Origin: Thermobifida cellulosilytica TB100
GTDB taxonomy: Bacteria > Actinomycetota > Actinomycetes > Streptosporangiales > Streptosporangiaceae
Reading direction: 5' to 3'
Assembly (NCBI RefSeq): GCF_001517975.1
Contig: NZ_KQ950183.1
Span: 151,527 to 215,526 of the forward strand
DNA: 64,000 nucleotides
Shown: in pieces, positions 17,076 through 27,670 of the stretch
How the letters are laid out: every line of letters starts with the position of its first letter
How positions within the stretch are numbered: the first letter of the stretch is position 1
The notes under the pieces: model-generated
The model's database searches: none
Told to the model about the DNA's origin: nothing
What the model saw: the letters and a program-made list of their open reading frames with translations, nothing else
Program-made: the position numbers and the translations under genes

Positions 17076-18898
17076 GCGCCCCGGCACGCACCCGGGCCTC
17101 CCGCGCCGACGCCCGGGAGACCGCCGCCCCCGCCCTGCACCGCTCCACCGACTCGGCGTGGGCCACCCTGCGCCGCGGCCTGGCGCTGTCCCCCGAGTTC
17201 ACCCGCGGACTGCCGGTGACCGTCGCGCTCGCCGTGGCCGCCACCTTCGGCAAGGTCGTGGTGCCGCTGGCGGTGCAGCAGATCATCGACAACGGGCTGC
17301 TCGCCGAGGGCGGCCCCGACATCGGCTTCGTCGTCGGCGCGGTCGCGCTGTGCGCCGCACTGGTCGCCCTCACCGCGCTGTGCTCCTACGTGATGAACAC
17401 CCGCCTGTACCGGTCCACCGAGTCGGGCCTGGCCACCCTGCGCCGCAAGGCGTTCCGCCACGTCCACGACCTGTCGGTGCTCACCCAGAACAGCGAGCGC
17501 AAGGGCGCGCTGGTCTCCCGGGTCACCAGCGACGTCGACCAGATCAGCACCTTCATGCAGTGGGGCGGCATCCTGCTGATCGTCAGCACCGGGCAGGTGG
17601 CGATCGCCACCACGCTGATGGCCGTGTACTCCTGGCAGCTCACCCTGCTGGTGTGGGTGTGCTTCACGCCCCTGCTGTTCGGCGTGCGCCAATTGCAGAA
17701 ACTGCTGTCCAGGGCCTACCTGAAGGTGCGGGAGCGCACCGGCGAGATGCTCGGCGTGGTCGGCGAGACCGTCGTCGGCGCCGCGGTCATCCGCGCCCAC
17801 GGCACCGAGGAGCGCACCGCCAGGCGCGTCGACGCCACCGTCGTGGCCACCCGCGCCGCCCAGGTCAGGGCGCAGCGCCTGTCCATGGCGATCTCCCCGC
17901 TCGCCGAACTCGTCTCCGCGTTCACCTACGCGGTCGTCATCGTCGCCGGCGTGGCGCTGGGCGTGGCGGGTTCCCTCACCGCCGGGCAGTTGGTCGCCTT
18001 CCTGTTCCTCATCAACCTGTTCATCATGCCCATGACCATGGCCACGGAGATCTTCAACGAGGCCCAGAACGCGATCGCCGGATGGCGGCGGGTGCTGGGG
18101 GTCCTCGACACCGTGCCCGACATCGCCGACCCCGGCCCCGACGGCAAGCACCTGCCGCGCGGCCCCGTCACGATCCGCTTCGACCACGTCGGCTACGCCT
18201 ACCCCGGCGGCCCCCGCGTCCTCGACGACATCGACGTGGACATCGCCCCCGGCCGCCGCGTCGCGGTGGTCGGGGAGACCGGCTCCGGCAAGACCACCTT
18301 CGTCAAGCTGCTCACCCGGCTCATGGACCCCGACGAGGGCACGGTGCTGCTCGACGGCGTCGACCTGCGCGAGGTGGCGTTCTCCTCGCTGCGCTCCCGG
18401 GTGGTCATGGTGCCCCAGGAGGGCTTCCTGTTCGACAGCACCCTCGGCGACAACATCCGCTTCGCCCGCCCCGAGGCCACCGACGAGCAGATCCGCGAGG
18501 CCGTCGCCGAACTGGGCCTGGGCGACTGGCTGGCCGGGCTGCCGCACGGCCTGGACACCCCGGTGGGCCAGCGCGGCGAGTCCCTGTCGGCCGGGGAGCG
18601 CCAGCTCGTGGCGCTGGTCCGCGCCTACGTGGCCGACCCCGACCTGCTCGTCCTGGACGAGGCCACCTCCGCGGTCGACCCGGCCACCGAGGTGCGCATC
18701 CAGCGCGCCCTGGACCGCCTCACCCGCGGCCGCACCTCCGTGGCGATCGCCCACCGGCTCTCCACCGCCGAGGCCGCCGACGAGGTGCTGGTCTTCGACC
18801 GCGGCCGCATCGTGCAGCGCGGCACCCACCGCGACCTGGTCGCGCGCCCGGGCGTCTACGCGGACCTGCACGCCTCCTGGGTGCGCAGCTCGGCGTGA
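17072..18898 (+). CDS. ABC exporter half-transporter with canonical ATPase site
   Basis: A 608-residue fused permease-ATPase and the partner of the preceding gene (ATGA overlap). Walker A is GETGSGKTT near residue 402, Walker B LLVLDEATSAVD near 528 carries the catalytic Glu, and the H-loop histidine is present in VAIAHRLST near 558. Its signature motif is LSAGERQ rather than LSGGQ. In the dimer the canonical site combines this subunit's Walker motifs with the partner's LSGGQ, and the degenerate site combines the partner's Walker motifs with this LSAGE. Confidence 0.93.
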   Translation: MSAPARTRASRADARETAAPALHRSTDSAWATLRRGLALSPEFTRGLPVTVALAVAATFGKVVVPLAVQQIIDNGLLAEGGPDIGFVVGAVALCAALVALTALCSYVMNTRLYRSTESGLATLRRKAFRHVHDLSVLTQNSERKGALVSRVTSDVDQISTFMQWGGILLIVSTGQVAIATTLMAVYSWQLTLLVWVCFTPLLFGVRQLQKLLSRAYLKVRERTGEMLGVVGETVVGAAVIRAHGTEERTARRVDATVVATRAAQVRAQRLSMAISPLAELVSAFTYAVVIVAGVALGVAGSLTAGQLVAFLFLINLFIMPMTMATEIFNEAQNAIAGWRRVLGVLDTVPDIADPGPDGKHLPRGPVTIRFDHVGYAYPGGPRVLDDIDVDIAPGRRVAVVGETGSGKTTFVKLLTRLMDPDEGTVLLDGVDLREVAFSSLRSRVVMVPQEGFLFDSTLGDNIRFARPEATDEQIREAVAELGLGDWLAGLPHGLDTPVGQRGESLSAGERQLVALVRAYVADPDLLVLDEATSAVDPATEVRIQRALDRLTRGRTSVAIAHRLSTAEAADEVLVFDRGRIVQRGTHRDLVARPGVYADLHASWVRSSA

Positions 18899-18940
18899 GC
18901 CGGGCGGGGCCGCGGAGGACGCCGGAAGGCTCCGCCCGGC
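18899..18940. terminator. Shared hairpin between convergent genes
   Basis: A 13-bp stem with one G-U pair (18899-18911 with 18928-18940) and a 16-base loop fills the gap between the ABC exporter and the convergent SIS-domain gene, so it can serve both directions. Confidence 0.6.
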
Positions 18941-19924
18941 TCAGCCCTCGCGCTCCCGCCACCAGTGCAGCGCCAGCAGCTCGCTGACCAGCGGGTCGAC
19001 GAGCAGGCGCACGTCCGGGTCGCCGTCCCCCGCGTAGCGCAGGCTCGCCGTGGCCCCCGCGACCTCGCCGCCCACCGCGACGAAGGCCCCGCGCAGCGCC
19101 CGCAGGTGGTCGGAGAACCGCTCGTCGAACCGCGACCCGGTGAACAGCAGCGCCCGGTAGTCCTGGATCGCCGCCAGGTAGCGGTCCACGTGCGACCACT
19201 CGCCGGTCTCGCAGGCGTGGGCGGCCAGCACGGGGCCGCGCCGCAGCGTCAGCGCGCCGAACCGCGCCGACGGCAGCAGCTCCTCCGGGGCCACCAGCGC
19301 CGTCCCGGAACGGCCGCGCAGCACCTCGGCCACCCGGGGCACCCAGGAGGGGGCGCGCTCCCACAGGTCGGTGACGGAGTTCGCGGCGCGGCGCAGCGTC
19401 GCCGACGGGTCGGCGACCCCCGGCGGCGCCGCCCTCAGGCGGGCCGCCAGCACCAGCAGCAGCGCCACCGCCTGCTGGTAGGCCACGACCTCCAGCTCCC
19501 GGGCGGCCCCGTCCGCCATGAGCGGCGCCACCACGTCGGCGTAGCGGGCCTCGGGCGCCTCGGGGGAGTCGGCCAGCACCACCACCGCGCTGGACTGCGC
19601 GTAGCGCTCCAGCGACTCGCGCAGCTCGCGCCGCCCGCTGCCCAGCGCCACCGCCACCACCAGCGTGTCCGGCCCCCCGGGCGGCAGGTGCGCCGCGGTC
19701 GCGGACTCGGCGAACGCCCCCAGCCCGGCGGCGCGCAACCGCGCGCCCGCCGCCTGGCACGCGTAGCGGCCCGCCCCCACCCCCAGCAGGACGACCGCGG
19801 CGGGCTCGTCGTCCAGCAGGGAGGGCAGCGCCGCGTAGGGGTCGTGGCGGGCCAGGTGGTCGGCCAGCCGGTTCAGGGCCGCGGCCTTGCCGGCCAGGTC
19901 GGCCGCGAGCTGTTCGACGGTCAC
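18941..19924 (-). CDS. SIS-domain sugar-isomerase-like protein
   Basis: A 327-residue protein with two sugar-isomerase (SIS) folds, as in the isomerase half of GlmS-type enzymes and phosphoglucose/phosphomannose isomerases. The first domain contains [14 protein letters not shown] near residue 45 and [19 protein letters not shown] near 120; the second starts around 190. Phosphosugar-binding serine-rich loops are poorly kept, so enzymatic activity is uncertain. The GTG at 19924 has GGAG upstream. It is divergent from hisI (137-base gap) and convergent with the ABC exporter. Confidence 0.75.
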   Translation of the reverse strand: MTVEQLAADLAGKAAALNRLADHLARHDPYAALPSLLDDEPAAVVLLGVGAGRYACQAAGARLRAAGLGAFAESATAAHLPPGGPDTLVVAVALGSGRRELRESLERYAQSSAVVVLADSPEAPEARYADVVAPLMADGAARELEVVAYQQAVALLLVLAARLRAAPPGVADPSATLRRAANSVTDLWERAPSWVPRVAEVLRGRSGTALVAPEELLPSARFGALTLRRGPVLAAHACETGEWSHVDRYLAAIQDYRALLFTGSRFDERFSDHLRALRGAFVAVGGEVAGATASLRYAGDGDPDVRLLVDPLVSELLALHWWREREG

Positions 19925-20048
19925 GGGGGCTCCATCCTCGACGGTCTCGACGGTGCGCGGGACGGCGGGAGGCCCGCCGCTCGGCCGCGGCGGCCTCCCC
20001 GCACCAGATAAGCACAAACCCCGTCCGCGGCCCCCGCGCGCACGGCCG

Positions 20049-20054
20049 TAGGCT
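20049..20054 (+). promoter_or_regulatory. -10 element of leaderless hisI promoter
   Basis: TAGGCT ends exactly seven bases before the hisI ATG at 20062, so initiation at the A of ATG would give a leaderless mRNA. No ribosome site lies between the two. Confidence 0.5.
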
Positions 20055-20061
20055 TGCAGGC

Positions 20062-20412
20062 ATGAGCAGCAGTCCTCCCGAACTGGACCCCGGCATCGCG
20101 GCACGGCTCAAGCGCAACCCGGACGGGCTGGTGCCCGCCGTCGTGCAGCAGTACGACACCGGAGAGGTCCTCATGCTCGCCTGGATGGACGACGAGGCGC
20201 TGCGGCGCACCCTCACCACCCGGGCCGCCACCTACTGGTCGCGCAGCCGAGGGGAGTACTGGGTGAAGGGCGCGACGTCCGGCAACACCCAGCGCGTCGT
20301 CTCCGTCGCGCTCGACTGCGACGGCGACACCCTGCTGGTCAAGGTCGACCAGACCGGCGGGGCCTGCCACACCGGCGACCGGACCTGCTTCGACGCGGAC
20401 CGGCTGCTGTGA
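20062..20412 (+). CDS. hisI: Phosphoribosyl-AMP cyclohydrolase
   Basis: A 116-residue monofunctional cyclohydrolase opening the ring of PR-AMP, the third step of histidine synthesis. Evidence: [34 protein letters not shown], the metal-binding DCDGD and the Cys-His-Cys Zn site in [12 protein letters not shown]. The stop overlaps the next gene by four bases. It stands apart from the main his operon and begins the trp-linked gene group. Confidence 0.97.
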   Translation: MSSSPPELDPGIAARLKRNPDGLVPAVVQQYDTGEVLMLAWMDDEALRRTLTTRAATYWSRSRGEYWVKGATSGNTQRVVSVALDCDGDTLLVKVDQTGGACHTGDRTCFDADRLL

Positions 20413-21032
20413 GCGGCGCGACGGCAGCGGCGCCCCCCGCGTCCCGCCGCCGGGAGTACCTGGCCGCGCTCGCGCTCACCGCGCTCGGCGCGGTCGCCCT
20501 GCTCGCCGCCTCCGCCCAGGTCTGGGTGAGCGCCCGGGTCGACCTGGCGGGCGACCTCGCCCCCGTCGCCGTCGAGCTGTCCGCGGCCGACCTGGTCCCG
20601 GCCGTCTCCGCGCTGGGCTGGGCCGCGCTGGCCGCGCTGGCCGCGCTGGTCGCGACCGGGGGAGCGGCCCGCCGCCTCGTCGGACTCCTGGTGGCGCTGC
20701 TGGGGGTCGGCGTCCTCGGCGCCGTCGCGACCGGCCTGCGCTCCTCCGCCCTGGCCGACGCCGCACTGCGGGCGGTCACCGCCGAGGGGACGCTCGGCGC
20801 CCTCACCGTGGCGTGGACCTGGCCGGTAGTGGCCACCGTCGGCGCGGTGCTGCTGTGCGCCGCCGGGGTGCTCACCCTGGTCCGGGGTACCGCGTGGCCC
20901 GCCATGAGCAGCCGGTACGATCGCCACAGCGCCCCCCGCGCGACCCGCACCGGTACTCCCGCAGAGCTGTGGAGGTCGCTCGACAGCGGCGCGGACCCCA
21001 CCGATGAGAACGCTGAACCAAAGGAGCGTTGA
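20409..21032 (+). CDS. TIGR02234-type membrane protein (Trp-region associated)
   Basis: A 207-residue protein with four hydrophobic helices at about residues 17-37, 58-78, 83-104 and 135-155. Position beside trp genes and the layout match the Trp_oprn_chp/TIGR02234 family, whose function is unknown. It overlaps hisI by four bases and touches the next gene. In Streptomyces the homologue follows trpE; here it directly follows hisI. Confidence 0.8.
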   Translation: MSGATAAAPPASRRREYLAALALTALGAVALLAASAQVWVSARVDLAGDLAPVAVELSAADLVPAVSALGWAALAALAALVATGGAARRLVGLLVALLGVGVLGAVATGLRSSALADAALRAVTAEGTLGALTVAWTWPVVATVGAVLLCAAGVLTLVRGTAWPAMSSRYDRHSAPRATRTGTPAELWRSLDSGADPTDENAEPKER

Positions 21033-21313
21033 TGGCCGAAGAACACCACGACGACCACGGCAACACCGTTGCCGGCTGGTTCCTCACCATCTCGTGGATC
21101 GTCGTCTGGGTCGCGGCCGCGACCGCGATCATCGCCGGCCTGCCCATCGTCACCTGGACGATCATCGGCCTGGCTGCCAGTGTCGTGTGCGCTGTCGTGG
21201 CCGGTGTGATGAAGAAGGCGGGCCTGGGCCGCAAGGCGCCCCGCCCCCGCCCGATGACCCGCGAGGAGTACGAGGCCAAGCTCGCGGAGAGCAGCAGCAC
21301 CGCGGCGGTGTGA
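21032..21313 (+). CDS. HGxxPAAW-type small membrane protein
   Basis: A 93-residue protein with the N-terminal motif HGNTVAGW, a variant of the HGxxPAAW signature of small actinobacterial membrane proteins, then two hydrophobic helices (about 14-36 and 41-62) and a basic tail ending in TREEYEAKLAES. Function unknown; probably partners its upstream neighbour. The ATG at 21032 shares its A with the upstream stop. Confidence 0.8.
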   Translation: MAEEHHDDHGNTVAGWFLTISWIVVWVAAATAIIAGLPIVTWTIIGLAASVVCAVVAGVMKKAGLGRKAPRPRPMTREEYEAKLAESSSTAAV

Positions 21314-21317
21314 CCGA

Positions 21318-21346
21318 CCGGTCTCCGGGCTCTCTCCGGGGACCGG
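21318..21346 (+). terminator. Hairpin after the HGxxPAAW-type gene
   Basis: An 11-bp stem with one T-G pair (21318-21328 with 21336-21346) and a seven-base loop lies five bases after the stop. No U-tract. Confidence 0.55.
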
Positions 21347-21537
21347 CCAGTCCTCATGCCGGTTCGATCGCCGATCGTTACCGGTGCCGGCCGCACAAAC
21401 GACGAGAAAATCTGGCATGATTCGGTCGTTCGCGGCGCGTATGGAGGGGTACTTCCAACCGTGACACCTGTTGGTTCCTGTCTCCCCGGTCGCGACGCGC
21501 TCTGACGATCCGCCGTACACGGAAAGACACACCAAAC

Positions 21538-21894
21538 ATGAGCTACGGTCCTCCCGGCCCCCCGCCCCCCGGCGGCTTCGCCCCGCCCCCCGGCTACCCC
21601 AGCGGCGGACAGCCTGCCGCCCAGCCCCCCAAGAACTACCTGTGGATGAACATCCTGGGCATCTTCGGATGCATGGGCATCCTCGGCATCATCGGGCTGG
21701 TCTTCTCGCTCCAGGTCAACAGCAAGTGGAGCGCGGGCGACTACGCCGGGGCCGAGAGCGCAGCCGGCACCGCCAGGATCCTGGGTCTGATCAGCTTCAC
21801 CCTCACGGTCATCACCTGGGTGGGCATGATCCTCTACTTCATCTTCGTGATCCTCATGGTGGGTGCTGCGACGACGACCACCTACTCCTACTAG
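21538..21894 (+). CDS. Dispanin/CD225-like small membrane protein
   Basis: A 118-residue protein with a Pro/Gly-rich cytoplasmic head (residues 1-32) and two transmembrane helices (about 36-57 and 79-107). Between them, LQVNSKWSAGDYAGAESAAGTARI matches in spirit the CD225 loop with its basic and small residues; split here: LQVNSKW, then GDYAGAESAAGTA. Bacterial members are uncharacterised. It recurs near trp genes in actinobacteria. Start ATG follows a purine-rich stretch (GGAAAGACAC). Confidence 0.75.
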   Translation: MSYGPPGPPPPGGFAPPPGYPSGGQPAAQPPKNYLWMNILGIFGCMGILGIIGLVFSLQVNSKWSAGDYAGAESAAGTARILGLISFTLTVITWVGMILYFIFVILMVGAATTTTYSY

Positions 21895-21901
21895 TCGAAC
21901 C

Positions 21902-22360
21902 ATGCCCGGCCCGAGAGTTCCGGCACGACCACGGCGCCGTCTGCATCCTGCGGCGGCGCCGTTGGCGTTGGGCTTCATGGGGTTGACCGGCGCGGTCGTG
22001 GTGCACTTCGTCGACCCCAACGAACCGGGGCACTACCCCGTCTGCGTCTGGCTGGCCCTCACCGGCACCTACTGCCCGGGCTGCGGCACGACCCGGGCGC
22101 TGCACGCGCTGACCCACCTCGACATCGTCGGCGCCGCGCAGATGAACATCCTGCTGCTGGCCGCGCTGCCCTTCCTCGCACTCGGCTACCTGCACTGGGT
22201 GTACCGGTCCTTCCGGCCCTCCCACCGGCCGCCCCCGCCGTTCCCCCCGTTCCTGGCGTGGGCGGTGCCGGGGATCGTCGTCGCCTTCTGGATCCTGCGC
22301 AACCTGCCCTTCGGGGTGCTGCTCGCCCCCGGGGGCGTCCCCGCGCCGATCCTGTCCTGA
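21902..22360 (+). CDS. DUF2752 membrane protein
   Basis: A 152-residue membrane protein with the family hallmark YCPGCGTTRALHAL near residue 56 and three hydrophobic helices. The CPGCG motif suggests a metal site or disulfide, but no function is known. ATG at 21902 lies seven bases after the upstream stop; ATG at 21978 is a possible shorter start. Often found next to the dispanin-like gene. Confidence 0.82.
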   Translation: MPGPRVPARPRRRLHPAAAPLALGFMGLTGAVVVHFVDPNEPGHYPVCVWLALTGTYCPGCGTTRALHALTHLDIVGAAQMNILLLAALPFLALGYLHWVYRSFRPSHRPPPPFPPFLAWAVPGIVVAFWILRNLPFGVLLAPGGVPAPILS

Positions 22361-22472
22361 ACGCCTCCCCGCCGGGGCGGCCCGTGCCCGGCGACCTGCG
22401 CGCCCGCTGCGCCGGAGCGCCCCGGCGGACGCCAATGCACGGTGCCGGTGTCCGGCTGTCCCCGGGGACGGA

Positions 22473-22513
22473 TACGATCGGGACATACGGCGGGAGTGAG
22501 CCCTCTCACTCCC
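22473..22513 (+). promoter_or_regulatory. trpC promoter -10 and leader hairpin
   Basis: TACGAT at 22473-22478 may be a -10 element. Just after the expected start, a perfect 9-bp stem with a CCCT loop (22492-22500 with 22505-22513) would form at the mRNA 5' end. The ribosome site AAGAAGGGG follows at 22531-22539. No Trp-codon leader peptide is visible. Confidence 0.4.
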
Positions 22514-22549
22514 CGTCACCCAGTCGACAGCAAGAAGGGGCCCTCTCAC

Positions 22550-23356
22550 GTGAGCGTGCTCGACGAGATCATCGACGGAGTGCGCGCGGACCTCGCCGAA
22601 CGCCAGGCCGCCGCACCCTTGGATCAGCTCAAAGAGCAGGCCGCGACCCTACCGTGGCCCAAGAACGTGGTGGCGGCGCTGCGCGCCCCCGGAGTCCAGG
22701 TCATCGCCGAGGTCAAGCGCTCCAGCCCCTCCAAGGGCGCGCTCGCCGCGATCGCCGACCCCGCCGCACTGGCCCGCGACTACGCCGCGGGCGGCGCCTG
22801 CATGATCAGCGTCCTCACCGAGCAGCGCCGCTTCGGCGGCAGCCTGGCCGACCTGGCGGTGGTCCGCGCCGCGGTGGACACGCCGCTGCTGCGCAAGGAC
22901 TTCGTGGTCAGCTCCTACCAGTTGTGGGAGGCGCGGGTCTACGGTGCGGACGCCGTCCTGCTGATCGTCGCCGCGCTGTCCCAGGACGCCCTGGTCTCCC
23001 TGGTGGAGCGGGCCGAGTCGCTCGGCCTGACCCCGCTCGTCGAGGTGCACACCGAGGAGGAGGTCGAGCGCGCTCTGGACGCCGGGGCCACGGTCATCGG
23101 GGTCAACGCCCGCAACCTCAAGACCCTCGAGGTGGACCGCGAGACCTTCGCCCGGCTGTCCCCGCTGATCCCCGACGACAAGATCAAGGTCGCCGAGTCC
23201 GGCGTGCGCGGCCCCCACGACCTGCTCGCCTACGCGAGCGCCGGCGCCGACGCGGTGCTGGTCGGGGAGAGCCTGGTGGTCGGACGCAAGCCCCGCGAGG
23301 CCGTCGCCGACCTCGTCACCGCGGGCGCGCACCCCGCGCTGCGGGACCGGCGCTGA
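22550..23356 (+). CDS. trpC: Indole-3-glycerol phosphate synthase
   Basis: A 268-residue TIM barrel closing the indole ring from CdRP. Key blocks: [13 protein letters not shown] (catalytic Lys), [16 protein letters not shown] (second Lys), [31 protein letters not shown] and VLVGESLV. The GTG at 22550 has AAGAAGGGG ten bases upstream; GTG at 22556 is an alternative. A 353-base gap separates it from trpB. Confidence 0.97.
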   Translation: MSVLDEIIDGVRADLAERQAAAPLDQLKEQAATLPWPKNVVAALRAPGVQVIAEVKRSSPSKGALAAIADPAALARDYAAGGACMISVLTEQRRFGGSLADLAVVRAAVDTPLLRKDFVVSSYQLWEARVYGADAVLLIVAALSQDALVSLVERAESLGLTPLVEVHTEEEVERALDAGATVIGVNARNLKTLEVDRETFARLSPLIPDDKIKVAESGVRGPHDLLAYASAGADAVLVGESLVVGRKPREAVADLVTAGAHPALRDRR

Positions 23357-23709
23357 CCGTGGACGCGCTCCGGGCGCCCCGCGCGGCCACCCTGACCCGG
23401 CGATGGCGCAGGAGGCCACGCGGGCAGGGCTGCGTGCTGCGCACCGCTCCCGCGGATCCGGTACGGTCCGGGCCGTTCCGTGCATACTGTCGGTAGGTGC
23501 GGCACGATCCTCGGTACCGGACAGCGGGTGTGCGTCGATCGCAGGCGGGACCCAGGACCGCAGCCACCTGCCCCGGCCGCCCCGCAGGGCGACCGCAGAC
23601 CGTCCGCGTGGCCTCGTCACCGAACCCGTGCGGCTGCCTGAGCACGGGTTGCGCGCCGCGACCGACCGTCCACTCACGCCGTGCCCCCGGCGGGGCACCT
23701 GGAGACCTG
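23357..23709 (+). other. trpC-trpB spacer, no gene seen
   Basis: I see no convincing gene. The frame of trpB stays open up to 23497, but upstream codons are low-complexity and follow no ribosome site. In Streptomyces a small gene (trpM) occupies this place; I find no equivalent. TACTGT near 23484 could be a -10. Two hairpins lie close to trpB. Confidence 0.5.
23623..23698 (+). promoter_or_regulatory. Two hairpins in the trpB leader
   Basis: The first is a perfect 9-bp stem with ten-base loop (23623-23631 with 23642-23650). The second is a perfect 7-bp stem with CGGC loop (23681-23687 with 23692-23698) that ends two bases before the GGAG ribosome site. The second could mask translation start; no antiterminator pairing is evident. 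Confidence 0.4.
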
Positions 23710-24944
<1,235 letters not shown>

Positions 24945-24948
<4 letters not shown>

Positions 24949-25757
24949 CCGCACTGCAACGCAAGCTCGCCGAGGCCCGGGCCGAGGGAAGGGCCGCGCT
25001 GGTCGGCTACTACCCGGCGGGACTCCCCGACGTGGACTCCTCCGTCAGGGTCATCGAGGCGATGGTCGCGGGCGGCTGCGACGTCATCGAGGTCGGCCTG
25101 CCCTACTCCGACCCCACCATGGACGGCCCCGTCATCCAGCAGGCCTCCGACGCGGCGCTCGCGGCGGGCACCACCCCCAAGGACGTGCTCGCCGTGGTCC
25201 GCGCCACCGCCGAGACCGGCGCGGCGGCCCTGGTCATGTCCTACTGGAACCCGATCGAGCAGTACGGCGTGGACGCGTTCGCCGCCGACATGGCCGCGGC
25301 GGGAGGGGCGGGCGTCATCACCCCCGACCTGATCCCCGAGGAGGCCGGACCCTGGATCCGGGCCAGCGACGCCTCCGGGCTCGACCGGATCTTCCTGGTC
25401 GCGCCCTCCTCCACCGACCAGCGCCTCAAGCTGACCTGCGACGCCTCCCGCGGGTTCGTGTACGCGGCGTCGCTCATGGGCGTCACCGGCACCCGCGACA
25501 AGGTCGCCGCGACCGCCCGGAAGCTGGTGCAGCGGGTCCGCGGGGCCACCCGGGACAGCGGCCTGCCGGTCTGCGTCGGCCTGGGCATCTCCAACGGTGC
25601 GCAGGCCGCCGAGGTCGCCTCCTACGCCGACGGGGTCATCGTCGGCAGCGGCTTCTGCCGCCGGGTGCTGGACGCCCCCGACCTGGACACCGCGTGCGCG
25701 CAGGTCCGCGACTTCGCCGCCGAGCTCGCCGAGGGCGTGCGTTCGGCCGCTCGGTGA
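24945..25757 (+). CDS. trpA: Tryptophan synthase alpha chain
   Basis: A 270-residue TIM barrel that releases indole from indoleglycerol phosphate. Catalytic Glu49 and Asp60 fall in [19 protein letters not shown] with the same numbering as the Salmonella enzyme. Other landmarks: [21 protein letters not shown] and VGLGISNG. Last trp gene; a hairpin follows at 25796. Confidence 0.98.
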
Positions 25758-25795
25758 GAATCCGGTGAGAGTTCACCGCTGATCCCGAACCCCGG

Positions 25796-25817
25796 CCCCC
25801 CGGTGCCCACCGGGGGG
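25796..25817 (+). terminator. Hairpin after trpA
   Basis: A perfect 9-bp stem with a GCCC loop (25796-25804 with 25809-25817), followed by CTACTGT. Placed about 40 bases after the stop. Confidence 0.6.
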
Positions 25818-25957
25818 CTACTGTGCTGAAAAGAGCGCCACTACCAGGGCTTCGGTCGCCATGTGACGAGGCGGACACGCAGAGTAGTAGTCTCTGAGTC
25901 GTTCCCGCGGCGTCCGCAGCACGGCGCACGCACACGACGACACGTTCGGGGAGAGGC

Positions 25958-26533
25958 ATGTCGACCGGCACCGAAGAGAACGCCCGGAGCGGCAGCGCGG
26001 AGGACACCCGCGGCGACGGACAGAGCACCAGCCCCACCGCCGACTCCCGGTGGCCGGCGGTCCAACCCTGGCTGAGCCTGGCCGCACGGCTGGGCCTGGC
26101 CGGAGTCCTGGGCTATGCCGGATACACCAAACTGGTCGTGCCCGCACTCTCGGTGGAGTCGGTGGCGGCCTACGAGCTCTTCAGCGACGGTGTCAACCAG
26201 TTCATCGGCTACACCCTGCCGCTGTTCGAGATCGCCCTGGCCCTGCTGCTGCTCACCGGACTGGCCACCCGGGTCACCGGAGCCGTCTCCGCCCTGCTCA
26301 TGGCGGTCTTCATCGCGGGCATCGCCTCGGCGTGGGCCCGCGGCCTGTCCATCGACTGCGGCTGCTTCGGCACCGGCGGCGCGGTGGACCCCGACGAGAC
26401 CGCCTACGGCCTGGACATCGCCCGCGACCTCGGCTTCATGGCGCTGGGCCTGTTCCTCGCGGTCTGGCCGCGCTCGCGCTTCTCCCTGGACCGGGTCCTT
26501 GGTCTCTATCCGGGCTCCGAACGGCAACGGTAG
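25958..26533 (+). CDS. MauE/DoxX-like redox membrane protein
   Basis: A 191-residue membrane protein with a polar N-terminal tail (about 1-38) and four helices. The motif IDCGCFG near residue 130 between helices three and four is typical of the MauE family, linked to disulfide formation in exported proteins. The next gene encodes a membrane-anchored DsbA-like protein with a CxxC site, so the two probably form an electron-transfer pair. ATG at 25958 with GGGGAGAGG upstream. Confidence 0.85.
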   Translation: MSTGTEENARSGSAEDTRGDGQSTSPTADSRWPAVQPWLSLAARLGLAGVLGYAGYTKLVVPALSVESVAAYELFSDGVNQFIGYTLPLFEIALALLLLTGLATRVTGAVSALLMAVFIAGIASAWARGLSIDCGCFGTGGAVDPDETAYGLDIARDLGFMALGLFLAVWPRSRFSLDRVLGLYPGSERQR

Positions 26534-26644
26534 AACTCCACCGACCCCTCGGCGGCGACCCGCCCCGGACGGCGCGGACACGGACGGCGGCCACGCCCCG
26601 GTCCGGCAGACACACTGTTCCAACGAGAAAATGGTGATCGGCTG

Positions 26645-27655
26645 ATGAGCAAGGAGTCGCGGCGCGCCAACCGCGAGCGCCTCAGGCAGGAGCGCATCAA
26701 GGAGCAGAAGCGGGCCAAACGCAACAGACTCCTGGCCGCCATCGGCGCCGCGGTTGCCGTGGTCGCCCTCGTCGTGGGCGGCGGCTACCTGATCATGCAG
26801 GCGTCGAACGGAACCTCCGCGGAGGAGTACCAGGGGGACCTCGCCCCCCAGACCCTCCAGGAGGACGGCAGCGTCGTCATGGCCCGCGAGGGGGTCCAGG
26901 CGCCCGTCGTGGAGGTCTACGCCGACTACCAGTGCTCCCACTGCGCCCGGTTCGAGAAGATCAACGGCACCAACCTCAAGGAGCTGGCGGCCAACGGGGA
27001 GGCCATCGTCCACTTCCGCCCCGTGAGCATCTTCGCCGACGCGGGCGCCCCCGCGGGCGCCAACTCGCTGCGCGGCGCGGCCGCGGCACGGGCCGCCGCC
27101 GACTACGGCAAGTTCGTCGAGTACAACGACATCCTCTTCGACAACCAGCCCGGCGGGAACCAGGAGGGCTACGCGGTCGAGGACCTCGTCGCGTGGGGCG
27201 AGGAGGTCGGCATCACCGACCCCGCCTTCGCCGAGCGGGTACGCTCCGAGAACGAGGTCGTGGAGGAGTTCGTCGAGAACTACTACCCTGAACTCTCGAC
27301 CAAGGCGCGGGCCGAGATCCCCGAGGACCGGCTCCGGACCATGCGGCTGGGCGATCTGATCGACTGGGGAGAGGACAACGGCGTGGACTCCTCCTTCATG
27401 GACGGCAGCTACGTCCGCCAGGTCCTCGACGCCACCGCCGCGGTCAACGCCAAGTACCCCGAGGGAAGGAACGCCTTCGGAGGGACCCCGTCCGTCTACA
27501 TCAACGGTGAACTCCTGGGCAACGAGACCTACTCCGCGACCGACTTCCCCGAAGCGGTCCGGGCCGCCTCCCCCGGCACGGTCGACACCCGTCCGGCGGC
27601 CGGGGACGGCTCCGCGGAGCCCTCGGCTTCGCCGTCCGCCTCCCCTCCCGTCTAA
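26645..27655 (+). CDS. Membrane-anchored DsbA-like thiol-disulfide protein
   Basis: A 336-residue protein: a very basic cytoplasmic N-terminus (1-28), one transmembrane helix (about 29-51), then a periplasm-side thioredoxin fold of the DsbA type. The active site is Cys97-Ser-His-Cys100 in VYADYQCSHCARFE, and the cis-proline loop is FGGTPSVYIN near residue 277. A Pro/Ser/Ala tail follows. It should oxidise or isomerise thiols in secreted proteins, with the MauE-like protein as redox partner. The gene lies 111 bases downstream of it and 15 before lgt. Confidence 0.93.
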   Translation: MSKESRRANRERLRQERIKEQKRAKRNRLLAAIGAAVAVVALVVGGGYLIMQASNGTSAEEYQGDLAPQTLQEDGSVVMAREGVQAPVVEVYADYQCSHCARFEKINGTNLKELAANGEAIVHFRPVSIFADAGAPAGANSLRGAAAARAAADYGKFVEYNDILFDNQPGGNQEGYAVEDLVAWGEEVGITDPAFAERVRSENEVVEEFVENYYPELSTKARAEIPEDRLRTMRLGDLIDWGEDNGVDSSFMDGSYVRQVLDATAAVNAKYPEGRNAFGGTPSVYINGELLGNETYSATDFPEAVRAASPGTVDTRPAAGDGSAEPSASPSASPPV

Positions 27656-27670
27656 GGAAAACCCGGAGTT

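Noticed and set aside
14125-18987. A 1620-codon plus-strand frame across hisF and both ABC genes
   Set aside because: It runs out of frame through three well-supported genes and is Arg/Pro-rich, an artefact of codon bias.
23357-23709. Classical Trp attenuator before trpB
   Set aside because: No leader peptide with tandem Trp codons and no hairpin with a U-tract could be found; only start-proximal hairpins remain.
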